Origin: Rhizophagus clarus
Taxonomy: Eukaryota; Glomeromycota; Glomeromycetes; Glomerales; Glomeraceae
DNA length: 64,000 nucleotides
Direction: 5' to 3'
Assembly (NCBI GenBank): GCA_015698045.1
Contig: BLAL01000300.1
Coordinates: 932,501 to 996,500, forward strand
Shown: piece after piece, positions 35,976 to 45,841 of the stretch
How the letters are laid out: the number at the start of each line of letters is the position of its first letter
Numbering within the stretch: position 1 is the first letter of the stretch
Position numbers and translations under genes: made by a program
The notes under the pieces: model-generated
The model's input: the letters and a program-made list of their open reading frames with translations, nothing else
Told to the model about the DNA's origin: nothing
The model's database searches: none

Positions 35976-37311
35976 ATTTTTTTTAATATATTTGGTAATT
36001 TTTAATTTACGTAAAAAAGTAAAATCTTTATCGGGAAAAAACAGAAATTTAGTTTTTCTGTAAAGATTTTCTACAGAGAAAAATTTCAAAAAAAAAAAAA
36101 ATTTTTTTTTATATGTATCTATATATATATATTATTTATTTTAGATTTAAACTTAACGTGTGATGAAGTAAGTGGAAGGTTGGACAAGTAAAAAAAAAAA
36201 AAAATTTTTTTTTAATCGATCAAATAGATGAATGAAACCGTTTTACGATGAGTAATTTTTTTGATTTTTTTTTTTTTTTTTTTGTTAAAAATGATTTGCG
36301 CCAACTTTAAATAAAATTTCATTTGGAAATATCATTCAAATTATCTAAAATGATATCTATGATTGTGTTAAACAATGTTAAATAATAATCAATCTATTTC
36401 CCCAAGCAACTAAAAATGATGCGGAATCATTTTTAATTAAAAATACCGTAATAATAATAATAAAATTAACAATAAAATTTTAATTTTCTCCTTTTTTTTC
36501 ATATGTAAATTCGACAAAAAAAAAAAAAAATCATCATTAATTTTCAAGCCATGAGGCTTGATGATTTATTTAATTTGGCTTATTTTTGGCTTTAGCTAGT
36601 AATAAATAAATAAACTGTGCCTAAATTTCAGCCAAAATACATACACATATCAGTATATGTTTTTTTACATAGCCTTCTTTTGTTCTAATAAAAAACGCGA
36701 AAACTTCTGAATTCTTCTTTGTGATTTTTAGGGATGTACTGTCGTATAATTAATTTATCGAACTTTATATATATGATCTGAATTCAAAACATTACATGAT
36801 CGGATTGATCTTTGAACCCTAACGTTAGTCGGATCAAAAATGTGGGATGTTTTCTTTATTCTTAATTTTCTTTTCTATGATGTTACCTTCCTAGCATCTT
36901 TTTTATATATAGAAGCAAAAAAAGAATTTAAGAACATGGATGATCATAATGACAAAAAAAGAAATAAATCATAATGATGAAATAAATATTCCAAAAAGAG
37001 ATTAAGCTTTTGCTGCGCAGTGGCACAAGTTTATGCGCAACTCATATGGCGTTGCGTGTAAACAACAACTATTTACCGTGCCACACAAAGTCGAAAAGAA
37101 TTTGGGGATTTTTGTACAATTTACATTTTATTGTATGCAATTGGTCTAGTATTTACTTTGGATAATAAAAATTAGAATAATTAAAAAATAATATATAAAA
37201 AATATAATAACTATAATGTAATTAAATATTAATGTGTGTATATATATGTATATATAAAAAAATAATTTACATAATTATCAAATACTCCCTTCTATCCCTA
37301 AATAGGATTAA
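35976..37311. other. Intergenic between transporter and F-box gene
   Basis: Presumed transporter promoter, with poly(T)/poly(A) runs (about 36080-36110, 36190-36215, 36263-36284). A small hairpin caagccatgaggcttg lies near 36546. Nothing else recognised. Confidence 0.5.
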
Positions 37312-38379
37312 TTAATATATTATACTGGCCCTTGAAAATCTATTATACCATTTAGCATGAGATTTTCTTATAATCTTTTTACATTCAGCTTCAATTTCTA
37401 ATCTCCAATCATTCCAATCATCTTCATTTAAATTTCTTACAATATTATTATTCATAGGATACCAATAAATTCCCCAATCTCTTAATTTTTCGGAATCTAA
37501 TTTCATATCAGAAGCAATTTCTTCTGCCATACAACTTGAACGTAATTTTATTTCTTGTAAAGACAATGTATTATGATATGACCATTTCGTCATTTCATTT
37601 CTAAATTCCCATTCATGATTTTCTATTGTATTCAAGTAACGTTCTAATTTTGTTTTTTGTTGCATCATCCAAACTTCAAGTAAATCTGATTCTTTTGCTA
37701 ATGAATAATCTGATTGTGCTGTTGGTATATGATCTTTCCAATATATTTTATAATTACAAGGTGACACATATGGAAGTCCACATAACGCATCTTTTGGTAT
37801 TTTATAATGATTTAATAATCTATATTCACTATATTAATAAATAAAAATATTAATATTTTTTTTTATTTTTCTTTTTTTTTTTATTTTTAAAAAAAAAAGA
37901 TGTGTATATTACCTAATGGTTCGTTGAAGAAAACAATCATCACAACTACGAATTTGAAATGCCCAATAAATATGTGATTGTTTTTTACGATCATAACAAA
38001 ATTGACACCTTATAGCAATATTCGTTATCAATATATAAGTTCTTTCATCCATTCCATCAGGACTAACTGTTCCATGAGGAGGAGGAGGAGGAGGAGGTAA
38101 AGTAGGATAAGATAAAAATGTTAACCGTGACATTCTCCATATAGATTGTGTAGCTGATGAATTTGGTGAACATAATAAATCTCTAAAATAACGAGAAACC
38201 TGTGATAACGAAAATAAATCGTCAGGTGTAAGCGGTTCACATATTGTAATAAATAATTCGGGTGGTATTATTGAAGTTGCTGGTGGTCGTGAAGGTTGTG
38301 TTGAATCTATTGGTTGTGATGGTGTTTCAGGATTACGACGTTGTGGCGGTGGTGGTATACCTAATACTTTTCCTCCCAT
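37312..38379 (-). CDS. F-box protein with C-terminal cysteine motif, 2 exons, 327 aa
   Basis: Exon 1 is 38379-37913 and exon 2 is 37828-37312, with an 84-bp intron (GTAATA...TAG) after the second base of a codon. The joined frame is open to the stop at 37312. A Pro-rich N-terminus precedes an F-box (IIPPELFITICEPLTPDDLF, then LSQVSRYFRDLLC) at about residues 38-75. Then come WRMSRLTFLSY, a run of seven prolines, and the cysteine motif CQFCY...CDDC just before the intron. Exon 2 encodes a Trp-rich, charged helical domain. Likely role: SCF substrate adaptor. It is a clear paralogue of the gene at 27122-27989, although the C-terminal domains have diverged. Confidence 0.85.
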
Positions 38380-39599
38380 TGTTAAGTATACAATGAAATG
38401 TTCTCTTGAGATAAAATTTGTTAGTCGAAATGAAAATTACGAGCTATGAATGATAATGGACTATATATATATATCTATTTTAAACAATATAAAAATCATG
38501 CAATAACTTTTGTTGAGTAACCCAAAAAAATTATGGCCAAAAAAGATAGACAAATAAACCACCACTCAATCACAGCCCTCTTTATTAAATAAAAATGATT
38601 GACCTCATTTGTTATCAAAAATTGGATGACAAACAGGTTGACATATAAAAATAGATAATTTTTCTCATAATTCTCCCCGATTTGAATTTATAATTATATA
38701 TAAAATGCATATAACATTGATTTTACTATATTATAAATCAATTTTCTATAGAAATTAGAATCGTTTCAACATTCGTTTGATATTAATTTATATAATATTT
38801 CTAATTTTTTTAACCGTTAAAGATTTAATTGAGAGTGGATAAAGATACTTTATGCATGTAATGAGTACTGAGTAATAATTACGCTTGATAATCATATCAT
38901 GCTAATTGTTCATCGAGATTTGGTACATGTGAGTGTGAGAGTTTAACAGGTTTCTCTGCAGTATAATTTGATAACATAAACCCCTTCAAACGATTATTTA
39001 TCAAGAGTTTACAGGAATAGACCCTAGATATTTAAGGTCATTCCTAGATTATCAAGGAAGAATTCCTACGTCAAATCTTGGCATTTCGGTCAACACCCTG
39101 GTTTGTCATACATTGCCAAAGTTGGCTAGTGGTTAACGAAAAGTCACGCTACGCACGCACTTCTATACAAATTTATCCGATTTCTCATTTGAAAATCAAA
39201 ATTTACCGATAAATGGATTTCCGTGATTTAATAAAATTATATACTATATATAGTAAATAACGTGGAATAATAAATTAAAAATTTATTAAAACAAAAAAAA
39301 CAAAACAAAATTATTCGTTCAAAACCAAAAATGTATGATTTCATTACAGAACTTAATAATTTCTTCATTGGATTCTTGATAATTATTATTAGAGGTAAAT
39401 TTTGCTAAGTAAAATGTGCGCAAGGTAACACTTTAAGCAAATAGTAATGTATTAGATACACTATTAATTATTTTTGTAATACCTACTAAAAATAAACTTT
39501 CTGATCACATGATTTCAGCAAAGATTCCTTAAAATTTTATTATACTGTATATATTGTAAATGTTTTGTTGTTTTATTTAATAATTTTACTTTATTGTAA
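38380..39599. other. Intergenic, nothing recognised
   Basis: Promoter side of the F-box gene and then more balanced sequence at about 38870-39200, which has no open frame. No repeat or RNA gene recognised. Confidence 0.45.
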
Positions 39600-40270
39600 T
39601 AAAAAATGACTGGTTTATCTAAAAGTCTGGCAATCTAAAAAAAATAAAAAAAAGAAACAATTAGTTAGTACATATCTTTAATATATTAAAAAAATTTCCA
39701 AGTTCAGATTTATTTAAAAGTTTAGTTATTTAAAAAAAACAAAAAAAATACTGGTATATTATTTCAATATATTAAAAAAAAATTTCTCCTATTCTTTATA
39801 AACTTACTTGTATACAACTATCCAAAAAGTTTAGTAACCTAAGAAAAAAAAATGAAATAAAAGAAATATTAGCATATATATTTCTTTATATATTAAAAAA
39901 AAATTCTTTTTATTTTCTATTAGGCCAAGTAAATAAAATTATTAGTTTCTCATGACCAGACAGGTCATATAAAAGTTTCAAAAGGATAAAAAAGTTATTT
40001 TATTTGGTCATATGATTTAGATTTCATTCAATCATAATTATAAAGAAAGAATTTTTTTTTTCTATCTGGTAATCCAGGTAAAAAATTTATTAAATCAACC
40101 AATCACCTTCTAGAGATCAGCTAAATTTTTTTAAAAAATAAATTTTTTTTCCAGGTAACTGGATCAAATTTAGTATTTTTTTATGAGAAATAAAAAATTT
40201 TATTTATTTAGTTTTAATTTACTTGTATACTAAATTTGTCTATAAAATCTAGTAATTATAAAAATTTTTT
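39600..40270 (-). repeat. Decayed micro-exon-like array (3-4 units)
   Basis: Minus-strand blocks near 39607-39633, 39698-39732, 39807-39836 and 40211-40256 align with the GTTGCCAGACTC exon family of the 19.75-22.35 kb array. The third keeps both TTCTTAG and GTAAGT signals, and the first spacer contains gtactaac as a branch-point match. Reading frames are mostly broken. Confidence 0.5.
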
Positions 40271-42419
40271 ATTTTTTTAAAAAAAATTATCTATTAGAAA
40301 TTATATGTTATATAATAAATTTACTATACAGTTTTAATATTTTAATATTTTTTAAATTATTTTGTGCAGTATTGACAAATGATATTAAAATAATATTGAA
40401 ATGAAATTTTTTATTTTTCAAAAAATTTATAATTTTACTAATATAACTAGCATAAATAAGTAGAAAAATGAGTTTTTCAACCTAGAAGTTTATAATAGAC
40501 TGGGTTTAAACTCAAAACCTGATCCAGAATAGACCAGAAAGTTGAATTTTAAAATATATTCAGGCTAGGGCTAAACTGGATTTTGATTCTCACAAATTTT
40601 CTGGATTAAGTCTAGATTCAGATTTTAAATCCAGATTTTTATTAATTCTAATTAAGATTATAATTAATTTTGGCCAAATTGAACTTAAATTAAAAAAAAA
40701 AACTCAACTTTTATTATTTAATTTCTTCTTTATTATATTATATTGCAAACATTTTCTAATCATAAATAGTTTTTATTTATATTTTCTAGTATTTTTTTAA
40801 TATTTATTGATTTCTCATAAGAAGGTAGCATCTTTGAAATTATAACTAATTATTTTAAAAAAATTGTTTAATAAATATAAAAGTTTTAAGTAATCTATTT
40901 GTAAAAATTATTATCTTGTTAAAAACAATTTATATAAAATGATTTACATCACATTTTAAAAATTCTGAACTGATCTAGGTTAGGTTAAGTTTTTATATTA
41001 TAAATTCAAACTGGATCAGACTGGTATAAAATTTGTATTTAAGTTCCAGACTGAGTCTAAGCTAGTATACAATTTTATATATAAATTCTGGGCTGAATTA
41101 GATTTCAAAATATGGGCAAATGCAATCCTTTACTTTAACTAAATATGCATGTATAAAAAAAGACATTTCTCTTTATAAAAGTTTAATACAATAATTTTTT
41201 TCAAAATATACTTTAGAGAACTTGAATATTTTTAGTATAATATAATATAATAAGATTACCATCACTAATTTTCTAAATAAGCACTACTTTATAGAAACTT
41301 AAAAATTCTAAACAATAGCAAATGATATAGTAATGATATTAAATATATATTGTAACAATATCGATTTGCAAATGATATCATTATAATATTAAAATAATAT
41401 CAGTATATCCAATTTTATTATTCATATTTTTATAGAGAATACAAATAAGAAAAGTGAAGATACAACTGAATTGTTAATAAAAAATGTAAATAATTGTCAC
41501 TTTTATAAAAAAAAATATATAATCACATGTTGATTTTTTAATTACCAAAGCACTTGGCTAATCATTTATAAAAACCATTTAGCTGATCATCTGCTTATAA
41601 CTATTATTATTATTGTATTATTATACAGCTAATTTCCAATTTATAATTTGTATAATATAATTTATATTATTCATATTATATGCAATGATGACATTCAAAT
41701 TAGTAAATCATTAATTTAGCTATTAATTATATTTTTCTGCAAATTAAATTATTAAAATACTGAAATATACTATACTATAATAGATATATTACATTATAAT
41801 AAACATATTGTAATATAATATTTATAAATAAAATTTTTTACAATTAAGTCTTTATAATGAATTAAATAAACATCTGGTAATTTAATTTTTATAATAAAAA
41901 TTATTAATATTAATAGTAAAATATTTGGTATAATAAATAGTCAAAAATTATGATAATATAAAAGTATTTTTATTAAAATAAATAATATTAACTGATCATT
42001 AATTTCCTAAATTATTAGGTTTAATTAACTAGCCTAACTTTATTATCAAGTATCTGAACCACTTCTTGATCCTAATGTTGCTGATTCTAAACTACTTTTC
42101 AATTCTGATATTGCTACTAGAATCCCAAATAATACTAATATAACTCACATATAGGTTTGTGTAAAGTTTATATGAAGTTACTTTTTAAACCTATAAATTG
42201 AGTTTGCATAGATTAGTCAATTTGAAAGTAACTTATATATTATGTTTGTGTAGAATTTATAATAGATATATGTGGATTTATTTTTAAAAAATACTAATTT
42301 TGGTAAATATAAATTACTCAATATTTACCAAAATTTATTTTATTTTATTTATTTTTTCACTTTTTTTCAGTGTTTTAGACTAAATTTATTTATTTTTATT
42401 ATTCTTTTTCAGTTTTTAA
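40271..42419. other. AT-rich repeat-derived sequence
   Basis: Around 40480-41110 there are scattered phrases such as cagactggtataaa, ccagactgagtc and aaactggat on both strands, suggesting a decayed non-autonomous element. Near 40375 and 41370 a related caaatgatat phrase with ttaaaataatat occurs twice. No gene recognised. Confidence 0.35.
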
Positions 42420-42915
42420 TATTCTAATTTCAAAAGTCTAGTCATGTTTTTCGTCCAGCAACATTACAAAAAATAAAAAAAATTAATAATTTAATTAGTT
42501 AAAAAAAGAATAACGAAAGACACCTCATCCATCCTCTCTTCTAAAAGTTCAGTCATGTTTTTCGTTTGGTAACACTACAAAAAAGAACAAAAAAATAATT
42601 AATTAATTAGTCAAAATACACTTCTTTTACCTTCTCTTACCTTAATTTCAAAAGCCTGATCATGCTTTTCATCTGGCAACATTACAAAAAATAAAAAAAA
42701 AGTTAATAACTTAATTAATTAAAAAAAAATAATAAAACACCTTAATTCTAAAAATCTAGTCATGCTTTTCATTTGGTAATATTACAAAAAATAAAAAAAA
42801 AGTTAATAACTTAATTAATAAAAAAAATAACAAAATACCTCTTCCAACCTTTCTTTATCTTAATTTCAAAAGTCTAATCATGCTTTTTGTCTGGTAACAT
42901 TACAAAAATAAACTG
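42420..42915 (-). repeat. Micro-exon-like array, LPDEKHD family, 5 units
   Basis: Five minus-strand blocks, 100-118 bp apart (catg landmarks near 42443, 42554, 42661, 42761 and 42879), encode variants of MLPDEKHDQAFEIK. The best one is followed by GTAAGAG. In three others the CAG codon is TAG, and in one it is TGA. The upstream T-rich tract lacks the TAG seen in sister arrays; a CAG inside the block is an alternative acceptor. Probably non-functional copies. Confidence 0.55.
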
Positions 42916-42967
42916 ATAAATAATTAAAAAAGATTAGATATTCAGATTATTTAATTAGATTAGTAAG

Positions 42968-43134
42968 TCATATGGGGTCTTTGCAATAGAAAGGTACGAA
43001 ACTCAAAAAAATTTTTAAATTTATTTTATATGCTAATTATGTTTTTTATACTAAAATAAGTGTAAATTTAATATTAATTAAATTTTTATTTTTTTTTGAG
43101 TTTCGTACCTTTCTATTGCAAAGACCCCATATGA
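42968..43134. mobile_element. MITE with 43-bp perfect terminal inverted repeats, 167 bp
   Basis: tcatatggggtctttgcaat and the following 23 bases are repeated exactly in reverse complement at about 43092-43134. The centre is AT-only loop sequence. The extreme bases are palindromic (catatg), so the target duplication cannot be separated from the repeat. Perfect arms suggest a recent copy. Confidence 0.85.
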
Positions 43135-43548
43135 CCCTGCCTTTATACTGAATAATTCGTTATAGTAAACAAATTTTTTATAAATTTTACAAAATTTTTT
43201 TTAACTAAGATATAAGTTTGTATAGTATTACTATAAAAAAAAAGTTGCATAGAGTTAATAGCTACTGATGTTACTACTATTATTACCTTTATAATCATTG
43301 TATCTGCTGTTATGACTATTACTATTATAATTATGATTTTAAAATATTATTTAAAATAATATTTACTTGGCTTTTTCCAAAAGTATTTTCTAAATTCTAA
43401 ATAATATTTTTCTCTATTTCTCATTTGTCTTCCTTTCGATTTCTATTAAGGGATAATTCCATTAACTAACAAAGATTATATAAAATTAGCTTATTTTGAA
43501 GAAATAATAATAGTATTATATAAAAATAATTATTTACTCAAAAATCTT
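43135..43548. other. AT-rich sequence left of the virus-like element
   Basis: No gene or repeat recognised apart from short trinucleotide-like stretches (attattacc, actattac) near 43275-43330. Confidence 0.4.
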
Positions 43549-43661
43549 TTACAATTCCATAAAATTTTCCATTGACCTGTCATCCCATATAATTTGTTCT
43601 AAATCATTGATTGATTTTACCAGTAATAGAGGTTTACCAAGCCCTTTTAAAACTATTCTAT
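43549..43661 (-). pseudogene. Protein-coding fragment disrupted by the virus-like element (left side)
   Basis: On the minus strand a frame reads through KGLGKPLLLVKSIND and LEQIIWDDRSMENFM to TAA at 43549-43551. The same codons (IVSKGLGKP) appear at the other side of the large element (57573-57608). The element therefore landed in a coding or formerly coding segment. The family is not recognised. A 71-bp tandem duplication (43591-43661 and 43662 onward) shifts the frame, so the gene was probably already broken. Confidence 0.45.
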
Positions 43662-43704
43662 AATTTGTTCTAAATCATTGATTGATTTTACCAGTAATAG
43701 AGGT
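43591..43704. repeat. 71-bp tandem duplication at the insertion site
   Basis: aatttgttctaaatcattga begins at 43591 and again at 43662. The second unit is cut after ...atagaggt by the element and resumes at 57578 (ttaccaagccctttt). The uncut first unit serves as an empty-site reference. It confirms that gaggt (43700-43704 and 57573-57577) is a 5-bp target duplication. Confidence 0.9.
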
Positions 43705-44225
43705 GTCGTCGGTGCCGGGCTACGCCCAGCGGAGGCTAAAGCCCCAGTATACATCCACCCCTCCGGGTGAAAACCCTATCAGATCCCCTTCCAGTTAGGC
43801 TGGGCGCCTTACGGCGCCATCTCTAACAATACCATGGATAAATACCATACCCCCATCTGTAACCATCTGTAACTATATCTGTAACTAATAAACATACTAA
43901 GAACAAGATAAAACAAAGAATAAAGAAGAAATAAGGGGGAGGTTACAGAGTTACAGATGTTACAGATGATAAGAAAAAAAATAATCAGATCACCTTTCCC
44001 AGAAAAAACTTTTAAAATTCGGGTATCTAATCTGTAACTTCTGTAACCGGTCATCTCATCTGTAACTACTCTCAGGAATAAACTCAAACGCCTCACCAAG
44101 CCCAATACGATATGTGAAAAATACCCTAATACCTAGTATGATCTCCTATATATACCCCCCATACCATCCTTATATTAGTTATCGATATTGGGCTATGCCT
44201 AAGAAGTAGCAATATTACAGGACCT
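43705..44225 (+). repeat. Left terminal inverted repeat, 521 bp
   Basis: Reads identically to the reverse complement of 57052-57572 by eye. The outer 130 bases are GC-rich and contain small hairpins: gggctacgccc, ggctaaagcc, cacccctccgggtg and ggcgccttacggcgcc. The middle carries nine ctgtaac or gttacag motifs in three groups of three (43857-43885, 43941-43967, 44031-44068). These may be binding sites for the integrase or a replication protein. A 98-codon frame (43809-44105, minus) is probably a by-product. Confidence 0.95.
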
Positions 44226-44281
44226 GTTCGTACCTGGGTGTATCAACCCCCAAGAGACAAATATACTGAAAAAAATCGTAA

Positions 44282-44596
44282 TTAATTCTCTTTTGTCGCC
44301 TCCCTTAAATACCTCTTAATATAAGCCTGAACTTTATCATCGGCATCCAAAATCTTAAGACCAAGTTTCTTAGCCTTCTTGTTTGTAGCCGTCTTCTTTC
44401 TCTTTTCCTTAGCATCTAAAACCTCTCTTTTACTATGTATTTTAACCTCCCAATTTTTACCAGTAAGGGTGTTCTTGTGTGTCCCACAAGTAATACAATC
44501 ACCATGAATTCGATATCGACCTTTATCAGTCATATCCTGAACTTCTGAAGACGTTTTTGTCTTCTTTTTACACTTTGTACAATGTATCTCTGTCAT
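44282..44596 (-). CDS. Zinc-ribbon protein, DUF5679-like, 104 aa
   Basis: Start at ATG 44596; the open frame extends slightly upstream only with a GTG. Residues about 5-45 hold CTKCKKKT and, about 30 residues later, CITCGTHKN, the two CxxC pairs of a zinc ribbon. The spacing and KCKKK context match the DUF5679 proteins found in many large DNA viruses and Polinton-like viruses. The rest is Lys-rich and helical, suggesting DNA binding. It may condense or bind the element DNA. It is transcribed away from the integrase gene; only 46 bp separate the two starts, so they share a promoter region. Confidence 0.75.
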   Translation of the reverse strand: MTEIHCTKCKKKTKTSSEVQDMTDKGRYRIHGDCITCGTHKNTLTGKNWEVKIHSKREVLDAKEKRKKTATNKKAKKLGLKILDADDKVQAYIKRYLREATKEN

Positions 44597-44642
44597 ATCC
44601 ACAAATTTGAATTCTAGAAGTAAAACTTTAATTTTGAGCGAT

Positions 44643-45740
44643 ATGACCCCTTTAGAGAGGTATTACAAATTTTATAACCTATCAGGGGTACCAGCACGTC
44701 TTCTTAAAGACCAAGAGCATTATAACATCTATCGAAGACCTCTAAAGGAGAAAAGATCTGAGCGTCCAAAAGTAATCGTCTGGAAAGAAAATGCTACCCA
44801 GCAGTCTGATTTAGCAGAAATGCCTATAGACCCCAAGGGATACCATTATTTTCTCGTAGTAGTAGAAATATCCAGAAGACGAGTAGATGCTGAGCCTATC
44901 AAAAATAAGACAACTAATAGCGTATTAAAAGCATTTATTAAAATATATGGACGTGGTCGTATCCAACCTCCTACCCATAGACTAGAAACTGATTCTGGTT
45001 CAGAATTTACCAATTCACAAATACGTGATTTTTTCCTTAATAGCATTGGAGTTATGATGAGATTTGGAGAACCTGAACGTCATAAACAGCAATCATTTGC
45101 AGAGAGAGCAATTCAGGCTATAGAAAAACCGCTTTTCAGAAGAATGACAGCACAGGAACTAAAAACTGGTGAGACATCGGTAGAATGGTCTGAAGACTTC
45201 CATAATATAGTAAGATTAGTAGATGAAAAGTGGCAAAAAGATCCGCCTAAAATCCCAGAAGGTCCACCTAAAATTGATAAGAATACAGAATTACTATTAG
45301 AGGGGACACAAGTTCGAACCAAACTTCATGAACCTATATCAGTACTTGGAAAAAAATTACATGGTAAGTTCAGAATAGGTGACATTAAATGGGACCCAAA
45401 AGTTCGTATAATTAAGAAGCTTATCCTTTCTCCTGAACAACCGCCTACATATTTACTTGATGGACCACATGGCAGGTTAGGAGTATCTAGATGTGCATAT
45501 ACTAGAAAAGAACTACAGGTTATTCCAGCTAATGAAAAACCCCCACCTGATTCGGTCATAAGAGGACGGCCAGAAAGATATGTACCTGAGAAAATTCTCA
45601 AGCACCGCACTAGAAAGGGTCAACTCCAATACTTAGTCAAATGGGAGCGCTATCCAGAAGATGAATCTACATGGGAGCCAGCTGATAGATTACAAGAAGA
45701 CGTCCCCAATCTAGTACGTATCTATAATGATACAAAATAG
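44643..45740 (+). CDS. Retroviral-type (rve) integrase with chromodomain, 365 aa
   Basis: Start at ATG 44643, the first ATG of the frame. The DDE core is visible: QSDLAEM (first Asp), ETDSGSEFTN (second Asp) and QQSFAERAIQAIE (Glu), within about residues 60-170. The C-terminal 55 residues form a chromodomain (YVPEKILKHR, YLVKWERYP, STWEPADRL). This layout is the standard Maverick/Polinton integrase, related to Ty3 chromovirus integrases. It would cut and join the terminal repeats into the target, and the chromodomain may steer insertion to marked chromatin. No inactivating change seen. Confidence 0.95.
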   Translation: MTPLERYYKFYNLSGVPARLLKDQEHYNIYRRPLKEKRSERPKVIVWKENATQQSDLAEMPIDPKGYHYFLVVVEISRRRVDAEPIKNKTTNSVLKAFIKIYGRGRIQPPTHRLETDSGSEFTNSQIRDFFLNSIGVMMRFGEPERHKQQSFAERAIQAIEKPLFRRMTAQELKTGETSVEWSEDFHNIVRLVDEKWQKDPPKIPEGPPKIDKNTELLLEGTQVRTKLHEPISVLGKKLHGKFRIGDIKWDPKVRIIKKLILSPEQPPTYLLDGPHGRLGVSRCAYTRKELQVIPANEKPPPDSVIRGRPERYVPEKILKHRTRKGQLQYLVKWERYPEDESTWEPADRLQEDVPNLVRIYNDTK

Positions 45741-45771
45741 ATTATATTTTTTTTTAAATACCCCCAAAAAA

Positions 45772-45841
45772 TTATAATTAAATATAGTCGATATATAGGT
45801 ATCCAAAAAAAAATAAATTGATATCCATTATATACTAAAAG
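45772..45841 (+). promoter_or_regulatory. Shared promoter-like box, copy 1
   Basis: The block aattaaatatagtcgatata, then ggtatc, an A-run and taaatt, ends about 20 bases before ATG 45842, followed by tatatactaaaag. Nearly the same block occurs in inverted orientation at 56975-57020 before the helicase gene. Two copies ahead of two unrelated genes suggest a common promoter of the element. Confidence 0.6.

Noticed and set aside
43809-44105. 98-codon hydrophobic frame in each terminal repeat (also 57172-57468)
   Set aside because: It overlaps the ctgtaac motif clusters and lies wholly inside the TIR; identity of the two copies follows from TIR identity and is not independent evidence for a gene.
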